DNA of 64,000 bases, from positions 20,969,716 to 21,033,715 of the forward strand of contig NC_045144.1 in NCBI RefSeq assembly GCF_008831285.2, given 5' to 3'. Below, piece after piece: positions 23,173 through 36,218 of the stretch. This stretch comes from Nymphaea colorata (Eukaryota > Streptophyta > Magnoliopsida > Nymphaeales > Nymphaeaceae). Each line of letters begins with the position of its first letter. Within the stretch, counting starts at the first letter, position 1. Both the position numbers and the translations under genes were made by a program. The notes under the pieces are model-generated. The model was not told the origin of the DNA. It worked only from the letters and a program-made list of their open reading frames with translations, and searched no databases.

Positions 23173-24916
23173 AAGCATTTTAATTATAATTATTATAAAA
23201 ACCAAATATAAAGAAATTTTTATTATTCAAAAGGTGATGACACCAATAATTGAAGATCTAACAAATGCAAAAGATTACATTACATTATTGAATCAAACAG
23301 ACTTACATTAATGTATTAGAGAGGTCCAAAGGAGCCATCACTCCAATGAAATCAACTGTAGCTGCTGTTGTTATAACATGAGAGATAACAGCCAAGGGCA
23401 AATTTCCTTTGTCCCCAAACCCAAAAAAGAAGGGAGAGAGGGACCCAACATTCCAACCACTTGTCACATGCATAGCTCCACATTTGTTCACCAGTCTTAC
23501 ATGGCGAGTTCCTATTGGTTGTCTTGAGACGGAACCATTAGGCTGAGTTGTTTGTTGTAGAGTGGCATTGGGAGGGCACTTGGAGTCCCATTGGCATGTG
23601 TGTCATAAAAGGGGTTGTTCATTTCAAACCTTTTTATGAAAGCCCGTAACACAGAACTCGGTTTATACGACACATGTTTATTAAAGATTATTTAGTAGCA
23701 GAAAGATTTTGTGAGTGTTTGATGAATCTGTCGCAACTTTTAAAGCATATTTATAAATCACTAAGACATGTGTCCATGAATGTAACCTAAAGATTGGTTA
23801 GATTCATGAAATACTCGTAAGTGTCTCATTGACAAACAACCCCTTAGCCAACCCACCAATACTACTCATGCAAGTTGTTGGGAAAATAGAAAATTGTTAT
23901 AGAATATTACGAAAAGCTACTCAAAGAATTAACAGTTAACAAATCAACAATTTTAAATGTTTTTTTTTTCAACAATTGGGGGCAAATTAACATGTTTATG
24001 ATTTGACCATCAATTTTTAAGATTTTAAAACTATTTTTTGAGAAATAACATGAAAATTGTGTAGCTATTGGATGAAGTTGACAAAATGGGGTGGTGATTT
24101 ATTAATTTCGAGCAACTTTTTTTTTTATTTTTTTAATGTTTAAAATATTTCATCGTGAGTTTTAGATGACAGATGTTGAATGGTCAGCATTGGCAAAGAT
24201 ATAAATTTAAAGTCATAACAATGAGAAGTTAATGCATTATAATGAAATTTTTGATGGGCTGATGTGGGCAGTCGGCCACTCCAGCCAACAACTAGCTCCG
24301 CTATTAATAGTCAGCACTTAAGAGGTGTTTGATAGCTCTAAATTTGAGATATATGATGATTAGAAATCATTGAAAAGCTTCGATTCGGTTTGATATCACT
24401 CCCATCCAATCTAAGAAAGATTTATGCTGGGCTAAATAGATCTTAGATTTACCTGGGATCTAAGATCTCCATATTAAACATTTTTGTTAATAATTTTGTT
24501 TTTCATCTCTGAGTTACATGTGGCATGATTGGATTGGCCCGCCTTAAGATTTAGTTGAGATTTGGAAGCAAATCGAGTGGCATAGAAAGTCATTAATAAT
24601 GATATCTTGAGCATCAAGCTTGCATCCTAACCGTGACACGTGTCATTGCGAACACCATAATCAATAACTGGCTTCAGATTGAGGCAGGATCAAATCAGGT
24701 GACATTGAAAAATTATATCGTTGTAGCATTTTGTTTAAACACCCAACCTTGGGCTTTAGGTGCCACGTGGCAGCACATATACATGATTTAGTTAGGATCC
24801 TTAGATATTAAAAATTAATCGCTTTCGGGTGAACGGGATTTGACTCACCGCTCAAAGAAGGTCGAAGCCTTCACTCAATCCTTCATCCTCCAAAATACAG
24901 TGCATGCATCGGTGTT
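23173..24916. other. Spacer with no supported gene
   Basis: A minus-strand open stretch at 23303-23520 has protein-like composition but matches nothing I know. The rest is AT-rich. A short GTGGGCAG..CCACTCCAGCC motif near 24264 resembles the palindrome core seen at 5580 and 50241. Confidence 0.4.
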
Positions 24917-25054
24917 TCGAGATGCCGCCTCTATTACGCTGCAATTTGCGTGTCAGTGGTTTCTCGTTTGTAGCATAGAGCGCATGCTTCGAGATGCCGC
25001 CTCTATTACTCTTCAACTTGCGTGTTAATGACTTCTCGTTTGCAGCATAGAGAG
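24917..25054 (+). repeat. Tandem repeat, two units of about 71 bp
   Basis: The units start TTCGAGATGCCGCCTCTATT at 24917 and 24988, and both end in GCATAGAG. They differ by scattered substitutions. Function unknown. Confidence 0.8.
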
Positions 25055-26893
25055 TTGGTCCTCAAGAAATCTTCACATTAATTATAGTTTTATTAAGTTT
25101 ACTGTGTATTTTATGTGGCGTGATTCAATTGATCGACATTATAATAAAAATTGTGCTGGAAATCCATGTCTGGTTAATATTATTCAAAGTACCTCTTTCC
25201 ATGTCTAATGTGTGACAACATTTAAAAATTAAAATTATTTTAGTTGATAAGTTTTTCACAAGCATTTGAGGTAAAATTGTTGGACAACGACAACAAATGA
25301 AAAGAAAAAAAGAACAACAAAGCCAAATAATTGGAAGGAAGGACTCATCACTTCTTGATGTTGTTGTTATAATAATCGGACAACACCGATGCCTTTTAAA
25401 CGATGACTATTTGGAGGTAGAGTTAGAAATTTTTTATGAGATGAATCGAATTATAGTTTTAAATTTTTAACAAATATAATTTTTCAAAATTTTCATATAA
25501 GATATATAAAATTTTATAAAATTTTTATTTTTTTTAGATTGAACCCATCTCTCGGGGCCTTTAAATCAATGAAAATTGCTAAATGGCCCCAATTTTTTAG
25601 AAGGTCAAAAAATGTAGCAATTTTTAAAATATCGTGAGAAATTTTTATTTTAATTAGATTTTGTACAGTTTTCCCTATTTATTATTTTAAAAAATGAACT
25701 TTTTTTGCTGCTCCACAACCGATTTAACTGAACCGGTGAATTTGCCGATTTTTCATTTCAGGTGCACCCCTCCTGGCATAAGCTGAAACAGATCTAATTA
25801 CAGATCTGGATTTACAGATATATCAAATCAAGCAGTACTGGATCTAATTGGTTTGAAACAGTTGGTTCTATTCAAGTAGACCTGATTAGATTACACCAAG
25901 ATGTTTTTGAATTTGGATCATGAAGCTTAATTCCATGATCTGCATTCGGTTCCAACAAAAACCGACTTTAATTTCATGATAAAGGCTTCGGTATCCGCTA
26001 TATCAACCGATTTGCCATGTAACTAAGGCAATTATACGGACATTAACTGTTTGAATTAAAAAAGCAACTCAAACTCAACTGCTTACTGCACGAATGCAAG
26101 CAAGAGTGTGCAGATGAGGACCAAGTGGCCTTCTGCACACGCACACACACACACACATTTGGATACTTATAAAGCCCTTACAGAAACATCCATATATGCT
26201 CATCCGGATGTGGATACTGATCTCTAGGTTTGAAACTAGAGATATTACGTCCTTCTGGTTGGAATTTGGAGAAGGAATTCGGAATTTGATTTCTGAATTG
26301 CAACTCACGGTTTCATATTCGCAATTGCGTTGAACATGATCCTTCATAAGCTTAGCTACTTAGTCATCCAAGTCATACACTGTTACGTCGGAAACAGAAC
26401 GGGAGAAAAAAAGAAGAAAACGTCAAAAGAGATCAATATTATAAGCAATATTCAAATAGTTGGCTGTAGTGATAGCCGCATCATATTCGAATGTTTCCAT
26501 TGAAGACCTTATGGTGAATCTATTTTTTATTTTACTTTATTTACTTATTGGCAGAAACTTAATTTGCACAAAACTACGATAAAACGGTTCAAATAACAAC
26601 CCCTAATTCAAAGTTCTCCCTTCTTCGTATCACTTGAAACTAGTCACCAAAGATCCGTTTGCTTTCTTTTTTTTTTAAAAAAAAAAAATGCGCTGAAAAT
26701 GAAAAAAAAAAGTCAGCTGAAAAAGGTAAATAATACTGTTATTTTGAAAAAAAAAACGTCAAAATGAACAAACGTGAATATGTCGGTAAGATTATTTCAT
26801 ATATTTTGCATCAACCTATCCTTAACATCATATTGGTGAAGTTAGATTAAAAAAAAAAATTGAATTATATTTAAAAGGTCTAGTTTCTACCAA

Positions 26894-26925
<32 letters not shown>

Positions 26926-26959
26926 ACATGATGATAGTTAAAAGAAAAATAATAAGAAA
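25055..26959. other. AT-rich spacer
   Basis: No gene seen. It contains a CA microsatellite (26138-26157) and a CT/TA tract (26897-26925), plus several long A runs near 26640-26770. Confidence 0.5.
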
Positions 26960-28650
26960 AAAGTGATTGACATTTTTGTCATTTAATATTAATTTATACA
27001 TTTTTTTCTTTGTTTTTCTCTTAACTACGAACCACTTCAATTAGATGGCTGTCTTATTTTAGGTGATTTATACTCTATAATCAATTATATGTTTAACATA
27101 ATTTAAATTTCAACATTTCAGTGCGAGTTTTTTTTTTTACTTTGTAAATGTGTCAAAGTATAAAACCTATTAATCAACTATTTTCGGGTGAAGCAGATGA
27201 GTAATAATAAATCCTCAACCCCATCAAGGTTTGAATTCATAAAAAATTGATCACGATATATATATGGAAGGGAGGTGGACAAGATTTTTATGACATTATC
27301 ATAAATATAGAATCAAGTTCTTGTTAATCCATCCTGCTTCTTACTCTTATAATGCTTTTGACTTATTCTTACTCTTTCATTTACTTCATTCTCATGGATT
27401 TCTTATATAAGTATTTTAAGTGCTGCTGTCCTTACATTAGAATATTATGGTGTCCACAAATGAAAGCATGAAACTACCAAGTCCAAATTTATTTTTTACG
27501 TTTTGTAATTTAAATGTGATCCAAAGATGGTTGAGCTGTGTGATTAAAATAGGTAAGCAAATTTTCCAAGTGCTCCGATTTGGCATATTTTACAACATAC
27601 GTAAACTTGTTAAATGAATGTAAGATCCTATTTTTAGGCAAAAAAAAAAAAAAAAAAGAAGTCATGATCTATGTTAAACGCAAGTGTACCTTAAATGCAA
27701 CTTCCACCAACTAATAGTTTCACACATTCATTAGTACACAAATATTTTCACTTAATTGGTAAATTTGACTGACTAGCTTTAATGTTTGAATGGTTTGGAC
27801 AACCATGCTCAACTTTTGATTTACAAACACATCCTTAACTTTTGGAATATTATATTTTTCCAGAATTGTTAAGGAAATAAATTGGGGTGTTAGCATATCA
27901 AATTTGAACAAGATACATCCTTAACCATGTCTGTTTTTTTAGATATTCACATATTTAGATTCGAATTCATATTCAAATACGAGTAAAGAAAAGTCATATC
28001 CAAATTCAAATCTAAAATCTAATTTTACAATCTGAATCCGATCCAAATCCGATTTTTACATGCATATCCAAATCTGAATTCAAATTTTGAACTTAATTTA
28101 GCTGATTTTCAAAATGTAAGAGCATTAGGTATAAGATATTTGTTTTAAAAATAAATCTAATTCGAATCCATATCTGAATCTGATCAGATACTTATGTATA
28201 TCCGAATCCAAATTTTTGAATGGATGTCATTTCTTAAATCCAATTCCAAATCCGATCTGATTTCTTAATATGATATTAATTTTTTTTTCATATCTGACTT
28301 TTTTGAAACAGTTCGCTCCAATATCTGATCCAAATAGAATATTTTGACATCCTTAGAAATAATTGATAAAGAGCTATTACAGTAATGACATGTAGGGAAA
28401 CCATTAATGTACTTAGTAAAAATGATGGAATTATTATTGTCTTAAATCTTATTATTTCTCATATTTGTCCCTGTTTTCATTGAGAGAGAACATTGTCATG
28501 GCAAAAAATTTTCCCTTGAACCTTTTCACAGCTAAATTGAAAGTTTTAGTTATTTACTATTGAATTAGGAATTAATAATTAAACAGTCTAAATTTGGACG
28601 ACCTGAGCGGACTCAAAACAATTAAGCTGATCCCGAATCCTCTAACACCT
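26960..28650. repeat. Arm of a 1.7-kb inverted duplication (partner 56630-58290)
   Basis: The reverse complement of this segment matches 56630-58290 along its length, with many small differences. An example is the region around TTGATGGGGTTGAGG, near 27215 and 58045. There are no genes inside. The adjoining SINE and chimeric RING fragment continue the match. Confidence 0.75.
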
Positions 28651-28670
28651 ATATATATCTTGCTCTAAGG

Positions 28671-28760
28671 TTGGTGAGAGTTTGATTGTTAGTTTGATTC
28701 CTATCGGTATTATTCATCTGAACTTCAATTGGTCATAACGTGACACTTCAGTTGACGAGT
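28671..28760 (+). mobile_element. SINE-like repeat, duplicated copy
   Basis: An A-box-like GGTTGGTGAGAG and a B-box-like AGTTTGATTCC are followed by the shared tail to GTTGACGAGTG. It occupies the position equivalent to the copy at 56341-56463, so it was probably copied by segmental duplication rather than by a new insertion. It ends exactly where the captured gene fragment at 28761 begins. Confidence 0.5.
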
Positions 28761-29100
28761 GTTTCGCAGCATGCTTGGACTCCGGAAGGAAGAAGGAGCC
28801 CTCCTTGCTCGCCAAGAAGCTCATCTCCCTCTCCCTCTCTGGTCTGTAAGCTGCTCCGGTCCACGACGGCGGAGCTTCTGACCAAGTTGAGAACGCGAAC
28901 ATGCGCCGGCGTCTCCGTTGAACGTCCCTCTTGACGACCACCTTCAGCCCCTCTGGTTTGGAAAAGGATCATCGTTTGGAATTTCAAATGCACCGTTCCT
29001 GAAGCCGTCTCATGCTCCTCAGATCTTGGTTCCAGCGATCCCATTGCTAAACTGCGATTCGATGTGCGAATCGTCGGCCTCAACTCTCCATTATAAAGTA
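28761..29100 (-). pseudogene. Chimeric remnant: type B RING N-terminus fused to a second gene's N-terminus
   Basis: Reading minus, 29090 to about 28845 matches codons 2-82 of the RING gene at 52559 (TIRTSNRS, MGSLEP, TVHLKFQTMI, RGAEGGRQEG, VVDRSSLQTRE), with the start ATG missing. The sequence then switches inside an AGAG microhomology to the leader and first codons of the small gene at 54036 (MSFLASKEGSFF), in a different frame. The RING finger is absent, so it cannot be a ligase. An ORF from the internal MGSLEP methionine would give about 98 residues ending in out-of-frame sequence. It is an inverted, deleted copy of the 52.6-54.1 kb locus. Confidence 0.75.
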
Positions 29101-29640
29101 TTATGTTAATTACTTTATAATTAGCTACGAGCTGGATGGAATTGTCTTGCTTTTTGTTATTCTGCTTCTCCATTATAAAGTATTATGTTAATTACTTAGT
29201 AAGTTTTAACTCTCCGATCACAAGGAGTTTAGCGCTAGTGATCACTACTGGATTTTTGTTTTATGGTAATTAAAAATGTGATTTTATGGTAATATATTTT
29301 CTTATATAACAATAATTTTTAGATGTTTTTTGCAAAGCAGCCAAAGGTGCACAAGTGAGCTCGGCTCGAGCTTTATGAAAATGAACATTTCCATGAAAAC
29401 TACTGACATTTTTCTTTATTACTTGATTCATACAATTTTTTTTCTTTAAATGAAAATGAACACGAAAAAGAGTGATAAAATTTGTCAAAAATTACTGACA
29501 TTTCCATGAAAACTAAATTACGGAGAAAACACGAGCCAAGTCGAGCTTAAATGTTATAACTTAAACTCGACTCATTTATAACTCTAGTTTTAATTCAGGC
29601 TCACGCTGGACTTGTTTATAATGTTCCATTGCTCGTGAGC
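29101..29640 (+). repeat. Copy of the RING-cluster flank unit
   Basis: It matches 54.49-54.99 kb and 41.02-41.44 kb in the same orientation, including GATCACTACTGGATTTTTG and the stretch around ATTTGTCAAAAATTACTGAC. A CTCCATTATAAAGTATTATG stretch occurs twice (29085 and 29169), which suggests a local rearrangement at the join. Confidence 0.65.
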
Positions 29641-29982
29641 AACAGTTGGTCACTGGCGGATATGGTGATCAAGTGACTTTTTCAAGAAGAATATGCGAAG
29701 CCACGTTTAATTTGCGATTTTATAGACCTCCTCCTCACAAACAGTGGCACTAATGCATCTGAACTCATTAATTTCCTACTGTAACAACCCAAGTGTCCTG
29801 CTAAAAAACAAAAACAAATGGTAAATTCGGATTTCTCAAATCATTAGCAAAGATGGTGGTCGAAGTAAGCTAAATTTACTTAAAGGGAGGGATAAATAAA
29901 GGGAGGGATAAATATAGAATGATCGCAGGTCAAAAGAAAAAAGAAAAAATTGGGTTGGAAAAAGATATTTTACTGTGCAATT

Positions 29983-30281
29983 AAGGGTGGGCATTGGGCC
30001 GGGTCGGGCCGGGTCGACCCGCTAAGGGCCGGCCCGACTGCCTGGGTCTCGGTCCATTTAAAATTAAAAAATAATTTTTTAATTATAAAATAATTTTTTA
30101 AATATAAAATATATTTAATAATAATAAATATATATTATTAAAACAAAAAAGTTAAAAAAAATTATTTTTTAATCTAAACGGGCTAAATGGGCCGGGCCAG
30201 GTTTTTCTCAGCCCAGGCCCGAGCCCAATCGGGCCAGGACGGGCCAGCCCGGCAGCAGCCCAACCGGACGCCTAGCCTTAG
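29983..30281. mobile_element. GC-rich-ended dispersed repeat, probable MITE (copy 1)
   Basis: GGGCCGGGTCGGGCC-type ends enclose an AT-rich centre built from TTTTTTAATTATAAAATAA motifs. The ends are imperfect inverted repeats (AAGGGTGGGCATTGGG against AAGGCTAGGCGTCCGG). A diverged copy is at 35964-36218. Confidence 0.5.
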
Positions 30282-30743
30282 GTGCAATCACACGTTGCTT
30301 CAAAAGCCCATGAGGTCGAACCAGGACATATGAAAACAACAGGGTATGCCACAACAACACGAGAATGTAATGTATTGAATCTCGAAACATTTATGTGTGG
30401 GTTGTTTTGTTCATGTTCACGCCCTTTGACAAAAGCAATGAACTTCGCAAAACTTGTTACCCGTACATTATGAAAAAAACATTCCCTTTTTTTACATTGT
30501 AAGATAGTTTTATAGGCCAGAGCATTGAACCATTAACTAAAATCTGATCATGAAAATGTAGAGAAATTCTTCTCTATCAGAGTATGTTGAGATATGGGTT
30601 ACTTATAAATTGCACAAGCTAACAGATCATAAGTTGAAGCATCTTGAAGCCCAAACGATCAATTTGAGTCCCTTGAGAAATTTGATTCATAATCTTTGTT
30701 TCAGAACATGTATTATGTGTTTCTTTTTTTATTCCCTTTGAAA

Positions 30744-30922
30744 CAGGGGCGAAGAGGGGGGGGGGGGCTCGCCTAGGCCATGGCTTGGGTGAGTGAAGGA
30801 AAAAAAAAAATTTTATATTGAAAAAATTAATTTTTTTTAGTTTGGCCTGACCCATCGCTCCTCTTGGCTCGACGCGCGGACCGTTTGGCCCGCCCATAAA
30901 AAAAATCCTGGCTCCGCCCCTG
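30744..30922. mobile_element. MITE-like element, relative of that at 5928-6079
   Basis: The ends CAGGGGCGAAG and the complement of its right end CAGGGGCGGAG form inverted repeats. The interior (TTTGGCCTGACCCATCGCTC) matches the 5.9-kb element. A G run lies at 30756-30767. No target duplication is evident. Confidence 0.6.
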
Positions 30923-32517
30923 GTTGTGACAAGTACTTAGAATTGAAAATGCACTAAAAAATGGATTGAAATAAGAACCCGTTGAATTAACAAAATGACA
31001 AACATCCTCAAATCAAATGTAGTCCAATGGCAAAGTTTTACCATGCAAAAAATCACTAGATAGACTCCATTTTTGTGCAGGAGCGTCAGATTAGATTGTT
31101 TAAGTAAATGTTAAATTAATGTAGCATCATTCAGTGATGCTAATCATAACAACAAGGCATGACAAATATGCATACCCCACGATAATTAAACACGTCTAAA
31201 AAACTTCGTGGCTTCTTGCAATTAAATGGGAAGGAAACTATAGCATCGCAAGCTTAAGTAGATTAAAAAACTTATACGTAATCCAAAACATAAATAAAAG
31301 AAGTCAAAATTATTATTTTTCCTTTGGTATGGCACACCTTCATAAGTATATATGTTCAAGTATGAACTAAAAGTATAAAAAGAATTAATGAATGGGAAAC
31401 TTAAAACTTAGTTCAATCTGTTAATGAACAAAACACCACAAAAGAGTAAATGTTTGGCCAAGGGCGAGAACAAATGTACATTTTATGGTGGACTGAGCTG
31501 TGGACGCCAGTGAATGGGACATAATCCTATGTCTCGTAAAAACTCTCAACCACCATATACATACACACATACGCATATCGACATAAATATATATAAGGCA
31601 TTGGAGTCCTCCAACCATCTGGCCACTACAAATACAAGGAGTTGTGTAAAGATTTTTCCATCCACGTAGCCATCCGGCCTATTATACACGCAACCCGAGC
31701 CCAAGGATGGAGGAATCCATATAGAAGATACAGATTCTTCTACACTCTGGTTTTATATGTACATAGAAAATAAAGATTTCTCCACCCTGAAGTTGCTTGT
31801 CTAAAAGGCCTTGAGTTGTAAAACAACATTTGAATAATTAATTTTAATAGATGTGATTTTTCTCTTTTATCCAAGTGGCTTGATATTTACCTAATATATA
31901 CTCCCTCTACATTTTTTTTTAAGCTCGGATCTGTGCACGAACAAGCAAAAGGCCAATGACACCGTGCCTTTACTCAAACTCTACAATACAACAAGCAAGT
32001 CAATCTCCATCGACAATCATTAATTCAATATCAATTATTTCAATGTAATAGCAATATCTACTATATGGGGTACCTTTGAAATTAGTAGGTCTAGATAACT
32101 TGAAGGTAGCCGATCGTAGGATGAACAAATCTGCTAATCGTGTTTGTAATATTTGTGTCAATGACAGATATAGAGATGCACTCTAAAGGGTGTTTCATGA
32201 AATGTAATATTTGTTCCATATAATTGTTTTTTTTAAAATTTACCATTGATAAAAAAATTTGGCCCATGATTTGCCCAGAATTCATTTCATCTACATTAAG
32301 TCTTGAATACTATTATTTTCAATGTAAAGTTTCAGTTTCATTTTTTAAGCAAAAAAAAAAAAGAGTCGTTATTGTCTATAAGATGACAACGCTCTCTAAA
32401 TATATAATAGGCCATCGTAATACAATCAGTCGGACTAGTTAAGAGACAAATTATGTTCCACCATAATAAGTCTTGAAAACAAGGATGCAAATGGGCCGAT
32501 GGATGCGACTATCAAGC
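30923..32517. other. Gene-poor spacer
   Basis: No gene, RNA gene or element boundary could be supported. Confidence 0.5.
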
Positions 32518-32885
32518 TAAGGGCTGTTCAACGAATCGAGCTAACTTGAGCTCAACTCGAGTTAAGTGAGTTCGGCTTGTTAAAGTCGGTTAAGCTTGTG
32601 AAAGAAATTATATAAAATATGTTTCATAAAATTATTTAAAAAAGTAGATTCCTCAAATATCTATGCAAGTGATTAGATTGCTAAAATGATCTAAAATACT
32701 TTTTGAATTAAATGCTTGGCTTGGTGAACCTCGAGCTCAAATAGAGCCGAGTTTGGTTTTAAGAATACGAGCTGAGTCGAGCTCGAGCTAATGAAATCAT
32801 ACTCGAGTCAGGATCGAGCATTCAAGGCACTTGAGCCGATTTCAAACTGACTACACCTAGCTCAAACTTGCTCATGAACAGTAAT
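32518..32885. mobile_element. MITE-like repeat with GGGCTGTTCA ends (copy 1)
   Basis: The left end TAAGGGCTGTTCAACGA and right end GCTCATGAACAGTAA are inverted repeats. The interior is rich in CTCGAGCT-type motifs. Relatives are at 36927-37322 and 50690-51147 (inverted). Confidence 0.55.
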
Positions 32886-33275
32886 ATATTAAGTTGCTAC
32901 CGGACCATTTAGTTGGATCAGGTTGATGTTGTCAGGAGAACGGCATCAGGTGGGAGAGTTCAGAGGACGGAACGAGAGAGTAGGTGGACCCTTGAGGCCC
33001 TGCTCATCTCTTGAGGCCCTGCCTCATCTGAGGCAATGCCCAAGAAGGAATCTCACATCATACATTTCTATTTATTAGTGAACACATTCGGTTGCCGTAA
33101 CTGATGGGGCGATCAGACGAGCTTGCCAATTTTTTTTTATGAAGCATTAAATATATAGTTAACAAATTTTAAATTAGCCATAAAAGTACTGACTCAGGTT
33201 TGGTGGGGCTGCTTTATGTAATTGGAGTTAGGTCCATTCAAATCCAACACTATTTTCTTGTTTCATAGATTTGGC

Positions 33276-33633
33276 CATTATCACAAAAAACGAGGACGGT
33301 TATTAAACGGCGAGGAAAAAAACGAGTATAATACGGCAAAGTTTTATGTATCGAGAATAAAACAGGAAAAGTTCGGCAAATTTTTTTTAAAAATTAAACA
33401 TTTAATACATCTTAAAAATTATAAAAAATAATAATTAATAAAAAACGGCAAAAAACGAAAAAGCAACGGCAAAAAACGAGAAAATAATGTATAATACAGG
33501 TATTATACGCGTTTTTTATTTTTTGATGTTTTTTAAAAAAAAACGAAAATAGTACGGGTATTATACGACAGAACTGTTTTTGATGTTACATACGCGTTTT
33601 TTTTTTTAAAAACCGGCGTTTTATGTGACAATG
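33276..33633. mobile_element. hAT-type MITE, 358 bp, with 8-bp target duplication
   Basis: The terminal inverted repeats are CATTATCACAAAAAACG and (right end complemented) CATTGTCACATAAAACG, 15 of 17 matching. The flanking duplication is GATTTGGC at 33268-33275 and 33634-33641. The interior repeats AAAAACGGCAAAAAACGA and GTATTATACG motifs near both ends. It has no coding capacity. Confidence 0.85.
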
Positions 33634-33641
33634 GATTTGGC

Positions 33642-35963
33642 TGCCTAGGATGAAGACCCCAACTATCTCTGCCCCTCCAACGATCCTTCCCAAGCTTGGC
33701 GTTGCTCACTCTGTACTAAGCATATGTCGGGACTTCAAAATGTAGAGGTGCTCTCAATCTCTTCGACTGGACTTCTTCCTCGATCATCGCAGTGGATACC
33801 TTCAAGAACAGATCAAGTTAAAAGAGACCCAGAAGCAATATAGTAACTTCACGCAGCAGGAGATTCCTATCATATGTTTGAGCATTGTTAGGGCCTCGCT
33901 TCAATTGCCCAATTCCAATTTAGGACGAACCTACTACAGCTGAAGATAAGAAAGCAGGTGGTAGTGGTAAATGGTTTATATGGAAACTCAAAACATGGAA
34001 TGTATCAGTTCAGCATCATAAGTTCATAACAGGACACCAAAAATCCAACAATGTGCCCATGTTTTAGGTAAAAGCACATAAGAAGAGTAAAACTTCTACA
34101 TCTGTAAACAAATAAACATTATCGAATGTAGAAGAAGCATGATCCCAAGAAGCAGAGCCCTCAGATAAACAAATGAAATGCGTAAATTAGAGCATTCCAT
34201 CCAACGCGTGCCTAAGCTAGTTCTATTGTTTACTGGTCCATAACTGTTGTTGTTTGCTCCATTACTGTTCAATTAGAGACACATGCTTATATATCTATCA
34301 TGTCAAGAGAAAGGAAAAATGAAAGAAAAATAAGTAGTGTTGAATGTCGAAGATACTGCTCTTGCATTCACAATATGCATGTGAAGTCCCCCCGTCCCCT
34401 CTATGTCAGAGCTCGGATTGAAGATGACCATTTTCTTCTTCTTCTCACCGTATGAAATCTTAAGATTGTCCACGTTTCAAGGCCTATACAATCATGAAAA
34501 TACAGGATTCATAAAAAAAGCCCATGAATTTTAAGTAACTATATTGGATTTTAGGAGCCAACAGAGCTAGTTATCATAATGTTACATTTGTGAAAAAAGC
34601 ACAAAAGTCATAATCTACCAACACAAACACACACAAGGGAACTACCAGCGCAAGCTTAATCTCCTTCCGAACCAAAAAATCAAACCGACATAAACTCTAC
34701 CGAACAAACGGTAGGTCAATTAAAGTACGTTTTTCAGTAGTTTTATTGTGTTATGGATACATCTATTCTAAGCTATTGCCCAAACAATTTAAACTTGTCT
34801 ATCATGAATAGTTATTTATACGTTTGAACTTAAAGAAAAGGGGGGAAATGAGGCAAATAGCGAACTAAAATTCATCTTAGGCAAGGTTTATTGTTGAATG
34901 TAACATATAAGAGATTTATTGGTTGTTGTATTACTCTGGGAACTTGATGTTGCTTGATACTGGTGAAAATGATGCTCAACGTTAAGAAATTTACTATTTT
35001 AACAAATTATAATGCGATAATCATGGGGTAACTGCGTGCTACAATCAAACCTTGGAGAAAAAAGTAATGGTCTACTAATGAATTATGTATTGGTTATTCG
35101 TTGAACTTGAGCTACCATTATGTTTATTCTCTAAGCTTCATGGCAGTGACAAACATATTGTATTTCTTTGTTCACTAAATTAAAGGTCATGCCGTAAAGT
35201 GTTTGACCATGTCATTTGATTTTCAATTGTTCTCCAAAATGGAGGACCACGTTTATGTAATGCCTATGTTTCTCTCCTTTTTTCCCATTTGAAATCAACT
35301 CTACTTTTCATTCATTGTCGATTCTGTTTTATAGAGATTTTATTTGTTCGCACCAGGAAATTTTGTAAGTCAAATGATAAAAATATTTCACAAAAAAAAT
35401 AATTTTTTTGTAAAGAGAAAAAAACCGAGACAATTAAAAATAAAACATTTTTTTCAACAATTCATTTCTTTTTTTTTTTTTTTGGCCTATGCTTGTTTAG
35501 ATTGAGTTGGGTGCTGTTATGAGCACCCAACCTACATTGTAGGTAGCAAGAGTAGAGAGACATTTTGGTAATTTAATATATATATATATATATATTACTT
35601 TTTTCGTGATTTTCATTTTTGTCAGGTTTTCGTTTTTATGTGTAAACGGAAATATTTTTGTCATAACTCATAACCGCATATAACCAGGTCCCATCATGCT
35701 TGTTGTGAGCTCCAGCTGCCCACACAACTTGCTCTCTTTGTTGAGCTTTGCGATGACCTTAACAAGGTCTTCTCCAACCTGAATCCAATTAGTCAAATAA
35801 AAGTTGAGGGTATATATATATATAAAAAGTGTAGAAGAATCTCTATCTTTTATAGAAAATACTGGATATTTCCAAGGTCTCCTATTATACGTGGATTCTC
35901 AAAACTTGTGCAGACCATCAAAACTTGAAAGTTTGTATTAAGTGCCACCAAAATTTATGGTGG
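33642..35963. other. Gene-poor spacer
   Basis: No supported gene. A GAGCACCCAACCTACATTGTAGG segment near 35520 contains a short palindrome, and a TA tract is at 35577-35595. Confidence 0.5.
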
Positions 35964-36218
35964 CTAAGGGTGGGTCCGATCGGGCTGGTCAGCCCGGCCT
36001 GATAGCCCAGGTCCAGCCAGGCTTGGCCCGTTTAAAAATAAAAAATAAAATTTTAATTATAAAATAAAATTTTTAAATATAAAATATATTTGTTATCAAT
36101 AAATATATATTATTAAAACAAAAAAATTTTAAAAAATTATTTTTTAATCCTAAATGGGCCAGCCTATCGGGCCCGGCCTAGGCCAGGTTTTTCCCGGCCC
36201 GACGCCCAGTCGTGCTTA
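35964..36218. mobile_element. GC-rich-ended dispersed repeat, probable MITE (copy 2)
   Basis: Same build as 29983-30281: GGCCCG-rich ends around an AT-rich core with TAAAATATATTTGTTATC. Clearly diverged from copy 1. Confidence 0.5.

Noticed and set aside
23303-23520. Protein-like minus-strand ORF (SGWNVGSLSPFFFGFGDKGN)
   Set aside because: No recognised family, no splice context and no neighbouring exons, so it was left as spacer.
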